A DNA stretch of 24,495 bases from positions 1 through 24,495 of IMG/VR virus record IMGVR_UViG_3300032242_000785; one strand, given 5' to 3'. Positions 7,634 to 17,700 of the stretch are shown in pieces. The stretch comes from a virus. The translations under genes were made by a program, and so were the position numbers. The notes beneath the pieces are model-generated. The model ran no database searches, had not been told where the DNA came from, and worked only from the letters and a program-made list of their open reading frames with translations. Position 1 is the first letter of the stretch. Every line of letters begins with the position of its first letter.

Positions 7634-7657
7634 TAATATTGAGTATATACAATATTA
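7634..7657 (-). promoter_or_regulatory. stem-loop in the sheath mRNA leader
   Basis: TAATATTG pairs perfectly with CAATATTA (8 bp, 8-nt loop) between the proposed promoter motif and the sheath SD. It has no T tract, so it is unlikely to be a terminator. A 5' stabilising or regulatory hairpin for an abundant mRNA is plausible. In such AT-rich sequence chance is also possible. Confidence 0.4.
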
Positions 7658-7662
7658 CCTAT

Positions 7663-7670
7663 ATAAATAT
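7663..7670 (-). promoter_or_regulatory. ATATTTAT motif upstream of the tail sheath gene
   Basis: The motif lies 61 nt before the sheath ATG, further away than other copies, and only a few bases downstream of the terminator-like hairpin at 7677-7721. The longer leader contains the stem-loop at 7634-7657. Confidence 0.5.
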
Positions 7671-7671
7671 A

Positions 7672-7721
7672 ATAAAAATGTTCAAAACACAATTTATTTC
7701 CTAAACCACACTTTGAACATT
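7672..7721 (-). terminator. terminator after the 128-aa gene
   Basis: In coding orientation AATGTTCAAA (7721-7712) pairs with TTTGAACATT (7686-7677) over 10 bp, with a 25-nt loop whose base can extend the stem only through G-U pairs. A T-rich tract follows (TTTTTATTATATTT). It lies 27 nt after the TAG of the 128-aa gene. The stem is AT-rich and the loop large, so it is weaker than the 2775-2805 hairpin. Confidence 0.6.
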
Positions 7722-7748
7722 AAAATATTTGATTTTTAGTTAAAATTA

Positions 7749-8135
7749 CTAAACAGGAGGAGCATCCGATTCAATAGAACCAGTGTACCAAGGTAATGAA
7801 TCAGCATGTACTTCTTTTGATACATACTTAGATTCACTAATTTCGTGTAGTATTCTTTCGTTGATATGATTCCAATATACAGGATATTTTACTGTATTTT
7901 TTACTTCAGTTTCTACCCATCCTATTACAATTTCTTCAGTTAATTCTTCATAAGGAATAAAACTTCCAGTTTCAACTGATTTTAATTCAAGTGGAGTTGC
8001 TCCTCCAAATGAACCACTATATCCGTTTTCATCAATTCCTTTTAATATCCATCTTGTACCAATAACAACGTTATCCAAAGAATCGGTATGTTGTTTTTTT
8101 AAACCAGTAAGTTTCCAATCATATGTTAATGCCAT
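7749..8135 (-). CDS. small phage protein of unknown function near tail fibre genes
   Basis: 128-aa acidic protein beginning MALTYDWKLTGLKK, with a central SGSFGGATPLEL and a segment EELTEEIVIGWVETEV, ending near SLPWYTGSI. I recall a family of unknown function with this layout (Y-x-W-x-x-TGLK, then a sentence-like 'PYEELTEExVIGWV' helix) beside fibre and tail genes in T4-like marine phages, but I cannot name it securely. There is no signal peptide or membrane segment. It ends in TAG and is followed by a terminator-like hairpin. No SD is visible, and an ATATTTAT motif lies 20 nt before the ATG. A structural or assembly role is likely only by position. Confidence 0.8.
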   Translation of the reverse strand: MALTYDWKLTGLKKQHTDSLDNVVIGTRWILKGIDENGYSGSFGGATPLELKSVETGSFIPYEELTEEIVIGWVETEVKNTVKYPVYWNHINERILHEISESKYVSKEVHADSLPWYTGSIESDAPPV

Positions 8136-8155
8136 AATTATTTTATTTTCTTTTT

Positions 8156-8163
8156 ATAAATAT
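8156..8163 (-). promoter_or_regulatory. ATATTTAT motif upstream of the 128-aa gene
   Basis: ATATTTAT in coding orientation ends 20 nt before the ATG at 8135, in the 41-nt gap after the 173-aa gene. Confidence 0.45.
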
Positions 8164-8176
8164 TAATCTTTTTATT

Positions 8177-8698
8177 TTATACATTAGTAATATTACCACT
8201 ACCTACAATTTCTTCTAATTTTGCTTTTAATATTGGGTATGCAATATCAAATATAGATGAACTAGATAACATACCAAAATCAGGTAATATTTTTAATGAT
8301 TCTACAGATGATGAAAGTGTTAAAGGAATGTGAATTGCTCTTTCACCATTTTGTATATTACCATTATTATCTAAATAAGAATATGTTTCATAATCAATTG
8401 ATGATGTTTCAATATAATCCCAAGATTGAGATACATATGATGATGTTAAAAATATATCAACACTTTCTAATGCTCTATTAGTTGGCTTTTGGATATGTAT
8501 AGTTCTAACAACTGTATTAGTTATTGTATCATAGTTAAATTTAGAAGCTTCTGCTGCATCATTTTCATCTTGATATAATCCTAATTGTAAATTAAGTTTA
8601 GATTCTAATTTATTTACATGATAGTTATCAATTCTAACATACAATCCTTGAATTATACCCATATCAGTTCCGATGGGAGATGTAATTTTAAGTGCCAT
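8177..8698 (-). CDS. hypothetical structural protein downstream of the large fibre
   Basis: 173-aa soluble protein beginning MALKITSPIGTDMGIIQGLYVRIDNYHVNK. It shows predicted alternating beta strands, a Ser/Tyr-rich middle (SSYVSQSWDYIETSSIDYETYSYL) and a helical C-terminus (AYPILKAKLEEIVG). I do not recognise the family. It starts 30 nt after the fibre stop codon, with a one-mismatch copy of the ATATTTAT motif touching that stop. Its position between a fibre and the tail shaft genes suggests a fibre-attachment, baseplate-periphery or tail-associated role, but nothing in the sequence proves it. The start is the only reasonable ATG and has at best a weak purine-rich leader (AAAGAAC). Confidence 0.75.
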   Translation of the reverse strand: MALKITSPIGTDMGIIQGLYVRIDNYHVNKLESKLNLQLGLYQDENDAAEASKFNYDTITNTVVRTIHIQKPTNRALESVDIFLTSSYVSQSWDYIETSSIDYETYSYLDNNGNIQNGERAIHIPLTLSSSVESLKILPDFGMLSSSSIFDIAYPILKAKLEEIVGSGNITNV

Positions 8699-8721
8699 AA
8701 TTTGTTCTTTTTAATATATAT

Positions 8722-8729
8722 TTAAATAT
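8722..8729 (-). promoter_or_regulatory. ATATTTAA, one-mismatch copy of the recurrent motif
   Basis: It lies 23 nt before the ATG at 8698, at the same spacing as exact copies elsewhere. It overlaps the last base of the large fibre's TAA stop. Confidence 0.35.
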
Positions 8730-11700
8730 TATGTTTTTAATAATAATTTTATGTCATCTATTTGAGATTGTAAATCATTAATTTTAATTTGTTGTTTTAC
8801 ATTTTGAGCTGCCAAATCTTTTACAGCTTCAATTAATACTGCTGATATATTACCATATGCTACAGAATATGTATCACCTTCCGCATCGTACTTAACAACT
8901 TCAGGTAATACGGCTTCCATTTCTTGCGCTATTACCCCAACTTGCTTATCAGTATCAACATGCAATGAGTTTTCTTTGAAATTAAAGTAAACCCCTCTCA
9001 TTTGCATTACTTTATCTAATGCATTATCAATTGTTACAATATTTTCTTTAGCCCTAATATCAGAATAGTTGTTCCAGGTACCAGATGCCCAACCATATCC
9101 TTGAATAGTAATTTTATAACCACCACCTAAAGTATATGAAGTACCAACTCCCATACATTGATTACCTCTACTCCAATACATTATCCAACCACTATAATTT
9201 TCATTATACCAACCACCATTTCCATCATTCCACATATCAGTTGTATAATATCCATTATTATCATATGTAGTAATACCAGCCCAACCATTTTTATATCCAT
9301 ATGTCATCCAATGCCCATATGTAGTACTGTAGTTAATTCTAAAATCACCTACAAATGGAAATGCGCCAACTGCCCCATCAGCTTGTAATCTACCATATTG
9401 ACCCCATAATCTATAATAATCATCAGTTGTAACCCAACTTCTAAATCTAGCAGGATAGTAAACACCCAATCCACCATCAGCAGTACCACCCAACTTAAGG
9501 TCACATCTATAACCAGGCCAAGGGTCTACCACATATCCATTAAAACCCGCTTGAGCTTCCCCACTCCAATACACCGGCCCACCAGCTCTAATAGTTCCAT
9601 TTGCCTGTAAGTTTCCAGCATGCCAAGCATCTCCATTACCCATACCAAATAAGTGGGCGTTATTATTTGTACCATTTTCAACAATACCAATAGTATGGTC
9701 ATTTCTAACGTTCCAAGCACTACCATACCAATATGTTAAACCATAGTAGTTACCACCAGCCCAGCTATCACCAATTGTCCAAATTGATTTTGTTGAAGTA
9801 CCTGCTTGGTCGTAGTTACCAACTATATTTCTATCACTATATGTTTTATAGTATGTATCCGTTAAGAATCTATTTGATGCGTAAACATATGTATCAGAAT
9901 AATAACCAGCTCCACCATAGTTTCTAACCCAACTACCATCAGTCATTCTAATACCAATACCATATGTGTTGTTATAGAAACCAGTTGCACCTTGTGCTCT
10001 AAACCAGTCATTAGCCATTACATATGCTAATTGTGATTGAGAGTTAGGGTCAATATAGTATCCACCATTATTGTAATCATACATAATTGGTGCATAGAAG
10101 TTAGTCAAAGACCTGTTGTTTCTATCACCCACACCTACTTGGAATATATCACCACCATGATACGGGTCATTATCAAAAAATCTAGTTCCACCATATCCAT
10201 AATATCCACCAATTTCAACTCCAGTATGCCATCCTAATACCATACGAGTATGTGTTGAGTAACCATTTGAATATGGTCCTCTTACCCATAACATATAGTA
10301 AGGTTGGTTATCACCTCTTGCTCCAGAAGATATACCAGTTTGAGAACCTACTGCAGATGGGTCACCACCACTATTACCTAAATCAATATGTCTAGTATTA
10401 CCAGCACCACTACCAACTCTGAATACAAATGCTCCATCTTGGCCCATATGATAATCAGACCAAATTTGTGGTCCTCTCATTGTGCTGTTAAACCAAACAG
10501 TTGAACCATTATCCCAACGTAAGTTCCAACCAACCATTGCTCCAGTTGGACCACCATATCCCAATCTCCAGTCATTTGCACTAACATTACCCATTAAACC
10601 CCAATAAGTAGATGGGTTATTCATTGCAAAGTGTCCAGTATTATTGGCCGCATCCAATCTAAATGTACTTTGTGCAATCACATAGTTCATATTAGTTGTA
10701 CCACTAGGGTCTACATAATATCCACTATTATCCCAATCGTACCAAATATTAAAGTAAGCACTTGCTCCTCTGATTGTATTATAAGGTCCAATCCATAATT
10801 GAACATCACCAGCCCCAGCAAATCCTTGAGGTGAACCAACACCACCAGCCTGGTCAAATCTCCAACCATGCGTAGAGTATGTACCAATACCACCATACCC
10901 AGCTCCATTCCAGTTTTGAAGGAATACCGCTTGGTTATAATATGAAGTGTTTACACCATATGATATAGCTATTTGATATACAGAGTTTGAAGTACCATTA
11001 GGATTATTATAGTATCCAGTATCATCTAAATCATAGAATATAGGTGCTCTTGATGAACCTGGTACATAGTTATTACCACTCATATCCAACTGCCATCTAT
11101 TAGCTGGTGCACTCCATCCACCAATTCTTAATACGTTATCGGAATCAAGACCCATATTTACGGCGTAGTAACCTCCCTTATGGAATGCCATAATAGCACC
11201 ATTATTACCAGTAGAATACACATATAAACCTACACCAGCAGAACCATTCACCGAACCATTACCCAAAACACTAACACCTTGGTTATTATCCCAATACCAT
11301 GTACCATGTACATTCGCAGCGTTTAAATTAGAAGTAGAAGCAGGGTCTAAATAGTATCCAGCGTTATCTACATCTAAAAATTGAGTACCATATACCTGTC
11401 CAGTTGATTTTAATGTACCCTCAACTCTCATAGATGCTTCATACACAATATTGTATCCAGCTCTATCAGAAATTGTAGTTGTTGGATTTGCTGTGTAGAA
11501 TACCGTACCACCAGAAGAATCTGTATAAGATGTGCCCGATGGATTACCAAATGCCAAAGATGTACCTCCAATAATATTATATAAATAATAAATTGTTGCA
11601 CCTCTTAACCAAACAATTAAGTGAGAAGATTGAGATACTTGAGTCCAATCAGCCATTGCGTTGAACGTTCTATAATATCCCTCTAAGTTTTCATAAGTTG

Positions 11701-14700
11701 CACCAAATCCCCAACCACTTGCTTTAATACTAAATCTAATGTTACAAGTTGAAAATCCAATACCACTATAACCAGGGTCATCATATCCACCCCTTTCAAT
11801 CATAAACTCACCATATTGTTGTACAGTTGCTCCTGCTCCAATATTAAAAACAACAGGATAGAAAGTTCCACTACTACCACCCACAACAAATGAAGTTCTT
11901 TGTGCACTATCGATTCTAGTAGCATATCCAGTAATACCAGGTGAAGTAATTGTACCAGCAGTTATTAATTGATTTAAGTTAGTTGTACCATTTGTATTAA
12001 GATAGTATGTACTATCATTATTCATATACAAATTACCATTACTTAAATTTTTTCTTAAATCCCAAGATGCCCAGTTACCATTTAAAAATCCGTAGTTACT
12101 ACTGTTATCTGCATATAATTGAAATTTAAAAGAACCTCCAGAGTTTTGTAATAAAATACCAGCATCACTGTTAGCTGCTGTTCTAATTAATATATTATTA
12201 GAGTTATATGAATAGTGATAATGCCCACCTATATAAGCTGCTACTATATTTGAAGTACCATTAGCATCTATATAATATCCAGTATTATCGTAATCATAAA
12301 ATATAGGAGAACGAGTACTACCATATATTTCCGTATATCCATTATAGAATTTTGCTTGAGAACTACCACCAAATCTAATTTCAAAATATGAAGAATATCC
12401 TAATATAGATGTAGTTGGTGTACCAGATGTACCACTTGCTCCAAATGCAATTACAGATACTCCGTTTGGTGCGTTAAATAGTCTTATGTTTTCATTATAA
12501 GAGTTGTATTGAGTACCATTATTTATCCATACTGAACCATTTTGGAAATAGTTAACATTGGATGTACCATTAGGGTCTACATAATAAGCAGTATTATCAT
12601 AATCATAAAATATAGTTGCTCTAAATTGATTTGATATTGATGTTGCAAATGTTGAATAATACCAACCAGAACCACCATAGTTAGGAGATTCTAATTCAAT
12701 AAATCCGTTAGCACTTTTTAATCTAACACCATAATATCCACCAATTTGTGTTTGGGTGCCACCAAATGGTCCACCAACATTATTATATCCAAGCCCATAC
12801 CAAGGAGAACCATTTATGGTATCACTATTACTACTATTAACACGGAAATGAACTCCCTTAACAGTATTTAAATTTGAATCACTATTAGGGTCTAAAAGAT
12901 AAGAATTATCATTTCTATCAATAAATCTATTAGCATAAAAATCACCTAATGCCTCAGAACCTGCTGCAATAGTAGTATTTAATTCCTCTAATCTAAATCC
13001 AGTTATTTCAGCAACTCCAGTATATCCACCATAAGGATATGAACTTAACCATCCTAATTGAACATATTTGGTATAAGAGTTCCAAGTATATCCAGTACCA
13101 GCTCCAGAAGGTCCAATTGTCATTGTATATTCTGTCCAAGCTCCAGAAGGTACTCCAGCAAAGAAATATGGTTGTCCCCATCCACCATTATCAGGTTGAG
13201 ATAAATCATAACCCGCTTGGTCAAATGAAAGATAGTTATAAGGGTTACCCGATACAGTTCTAATCCATACCGAAACTTTATAAGATTTTGTTCTATCAAT
13301 CGGCACCCAATGAGATTGTCTAATGGCTTGATATCCAACAGCTCCTCTCATTGATAAACTACCTAATTGAGAATCTGATAAGCCGGATTGGTAGCTTGAA
13401 CCAGGCCAGTTTCCAGAACCATTTGCACCATGCCAGTTATTTGTTAAAAATCTACCATTTGGAACTTGTGTAAAGTTTATATTTGCACCATATCCAGTAT
13501 TTAGTGTAGTTCCCCCAATAACTAAATTATTTAAATATGAAGTACCACTTGCTTTTACATAATATGAAGTATTAGCGTTATCATACATTGTACCACCAAT
13601 ATAAGAACTACCACCAAGAGTTAAGTTATTACTAATTAAAGACATATAAGTAGTACCACCACCACTACTACTATTTGCACCAGCATTCCAATACCAAGTT
13701 GCACTGGCACCAGTTCCAGCTGATTCAAAGTTTGTTTGGTCATCGGTGAATATATGTAAATTTCCATTATCGTAAATATGTGAAACGCCTGTTCCATATG
13801 TAGAGCCACCCCAACCTATACCAGTACCATTATTTATAAATTGTAATTGACCAGCAACATTTATATTACCACCATTACCACCTAATGTAAATGATAATGC
13901 AGAACCAGCTCCATAATCATATGCATCTAATTTTATAGTACTACCATCATTATAGAAATAAATTAATTTATTACCACCAAATGCTCCAACTTGATTTGTA
14001 CCAAATACTCCATTATATCCAGTAGATGTCATAGTACCACCAACATAAAGTTTAGTAGTAATATATCCTGCTCCAGTTACACCCAATGGATATCCCATAT
14101 TAGATGTTGAGTTAATGGTTATATTACCACCATTTGGATTTAATAATATATTATAGTTATTATTTAAACCACTCCTATCAGTAGCCTGAATCCAAGTATT
14201 TACTGAGTTTAATCCAAAATCTAATACAGCGTTATCACCGCCTCTCAATCTTAATGCAGTTGCGTTTTGAGTTGCTCCAGATGTTGCAGGCAATGCGTTT
14301 GTTCCTGCCGATGAATATAATCTTACATTTGTATAAGCGTTATTATCACCAATATAAACATTTGAGCTATTAAAATATGCATTAGCATTTGCGGTTAATA
14401 ATCCAGTTACTGTTAGAGTACCTCTACTAATAGTTGTATTACCACCTGCATCAATAAATACAGCTACCTTTGAACCAGCTGCATATGAATCGGTTGTTGC
14501 TAAAGCCATTGTAGTACCAAATCCACCACCACTTCTTACATATATACCAGCATTAGCTGCAGTTGATGGGTTACTATCTCTTGCTCCAAACGTAATTGCT
14601 GAACCATAGTTTGCTGTATTTGATGAATATAAATGTAATGCATCTAATCCTAATCCAATAGTACCCGATGTTGCCCAATCGGCCCCAGTTGTTAATATAG

Positions 14701-17700
14701 TTACTCTACCAGATGTATTTAATGTACTTGCTAATGTTAATGCATTTAAATTAGAAGTACCATTATTAATATAATATGTTGTACCACTACCCACATATAT
14801 TGTTGTACCAGTAATTGTACCATTTGCTACAAAGTTAGTATCAGCTATCCAATATTGTGAACTTTCATTCCATAAAAATTGTCTTGTTGTTTGAGAACCT
14901 CTTGATACTTCAATACCAGCATTTAATGATGGTGTTGATGAACCCGTTACATTTGCATTTAATGTTATAACATTATCACCAACATATAAGTTAGTTGCGT
15001 TAAGATATTCAGTTGTTCCTAATACTTGTAAGTTACCAGTAATTACCGCTGCTCCAGCAACAGTCAATGTAGTACCATCAAATGTTAAGTTAGAGTTTAC
15101 TTTAGCGTTTGGAGCAGTACCATTCAAAGTAATTACACCATTATTAGTTGTACCAGTTAATGCCAAAACTCCAGATGAACCAGCCGTACCGGATGAACCT
15201 GATGTACCGCTTGTGCCAGAAGTTCCTGATGAGCCGCTTGTTCCAGACGTACCTCCACTACCAGCAGTTCCTGTTGAGCCACTTGTTCCAGATGAGCCGG
15301 ATGTACCGCTTGTTCCAGAAGAACCGGATGTGCCTGCTGAACCAGTTGAACCTGTTGTACCTGAAGAGCCGGATGTACCGCTTGTGCCAGAAGAACCACT
15401 ACTTCCTGATGTACCACCACTACCTGCCGTTGCTGATGAACCACTACTTCCGCTTGTGCCAGAAGAACCACTACTTCCTGATGTACCAGCTGACCCCGTT
15501 GAACCTGTTGTACCACTACTACCGCTTGTTCCAGAAGAACCCGATGTACCAGCTGAGCCGCTTGAACCCTGTGCTCCAGATGAACCAGAAGAACCCGATG
15601 TTCCACTTGAGCCACTACTTCCCGATGAACCACTACTTCCACTTGTGCCAGAAGAACCTGATGTACCGGCAGAACCTGATGAACCTTGTACTCCAGAACT
15701 TCCCGAAGAACCGCTCGTACCAGATGTGCCACTACTTCCTGATGTTCCGGATGAACCTGCTGTTCCACTAACACCTCTTACACCTGTAATAGATATTGTC
15801 CAAGATGATGCAGTTGTTGTTCCTATATTATAATCTGCAGCAATTGCAAATGTAGTACCACCTGTAATAGTTACAATTCCTTCAAAATAGTTTGAAACAG
15901 TATTTACTGCTCTTACTCTATCTCCAGTTATAAATGCACCTTGCTGATTTGTTGTTAAAGTTATTGTTCCAGTTGATGCCGGTGTTGCTGATGTAGCTGA
16001 TGTTACATTACCATATCCTGCTCCAGCCGTACCACTTGTTCCCGATGAACCGCTTGTGCCAGAAGAACCCGATGTACCACCAGTACCAGCAGTTGCTGAT
16101 GTTCCGGATGAACCTGATGTACCCGCTGAGCCACCAGTACCAGCCGTACCGGATGAACCTGATGTACCTGCTGAGCCACCAGTACCAGCAGTTCCACTAC
16201 TTCCGCTTGTGCCAGAAGAACCCGATGTACCACTACTACCATTTGTACCACTTACACCAGAACTTCCTGATGAACCAGATGAACCTGATGAACCCGATGA
16301 GCCCCCAGCTCCCGTTATACCTGATGAGCCCGAAGACCCAGATGAACCACTTGTTGCTGAAGTTCCACTTGTACCTGCTGTTGCATTTGTACCACTACTT
16401 CCCGATGAACCACTACTTCCACTTGTGCCAGAAGTACCACCCGTTCCCGTTGAACCATTTGAACCCGATGTACCACTACTTCCACTACTACCCGATGAAC
16501 CCGATGAGCCGCTTGTACCAGAAGTTCCTTGAGAGCCGGTTGTACCAGAAGAGCCAGTTGTTCCACTACTACCGGATGAGCCGGCTGTACCTGTTGAGCC
16601 ATGAGAACCAGTAGTTCCCGATGTACCAGAAGTTCCTGAAGAGCCGCTTGTTCCGCCACTACCCGATGTACCATACGAACCACCTGCTCCAGTTATACCA
16701 CTACTTCCGCTTGTTCCACCACTGCCACTACTTCCGCTTGAACCCGATGTACCTCCACTACCAGCAGTTGCTGATGAACCAGAAGAACCTGATGTTCCAC
16801 TTCCAGATGTACCGGAAGAACCCGATGTACCACCTGTACCTGTTGAACCATTTGTACCGCTTGAGCCCGATGTACCTCCACTACCTGCGGTTGCTGATGA
16901 ACCAGAAGAACCACTTGTTCCCGATGTGCCTTGTGAACCGGTTGTACCAGCTGAGCCAGTTGTTCCTGATGAACCAGTTGTACCAGATGAGCCTCCACTA
17001 CCTGCCGTTCCCGTGCTTCCACTACTTCCGCTTGTTCCACTTGTGCCACTACTACCGCTTGTGCCAGAAGTTCCTGATGTTCCTCCACTTCCTGATGTAC
17101 CACTACTACCTGATGTAGCTGATGTTCCAGATGAGCCGCTTGTTCCAGCCGAGCCAGTTGAACCCGATGTACCAGCTGAACCAGTTGTACCACTACTTCC
17201 ACTACTTCCGCTTGAGCCACTACTTCCAGAAGTACCCGATGTACCACCACTACCACTACTTCCGCTTGTGCCAGAAGAGCCTGCGGTTCCTGATGAACCA
17301 GTTGTACCTGATGTTCCCGATGTACCAGAAGTTGCTGCTGCAAATTTACTACCTATAATACCCGTTGTTGGGTCTATTACTAATACCGTATTTGAATTTG
17401 AGGGGGCTACACTACCAGTATAAATTGCTATACTACCACTTACACTTAAACTACCACTAATAGAAACACTACCAGTAAATTGTTGTGTTGTGGTTACTGA
17501 ATTACCAAATCTATTTGAACCAGAAGAATATTCTACTGATGATGAAATAATATTTGTAATTATTTGATTAGCTTGTATTGTACCACCAACCGTTAAATTT
17601 TGTGTTATTATTTGAGAACCAGTTACACTTAAGTTACCATTAATTCCCTCTGCACCATTTACAGTCAATAACCCAGTTATTGTTTTATTACCAACAATAG

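Noticed and set aside
7749-7751. TAG stop reassignment (as in some large gut phages)
   Set aside because: TAG ends both the 128-aa and HNH genes at sensible family lengths, and no gene has an in-frame TAG needing read-through.
15172-17335. CRISPR array
   Set aside because: The short periodic units are 9-nt coding triplets with no 20-40-nt repeat and unique-spacer structure, and there are no cas genes.
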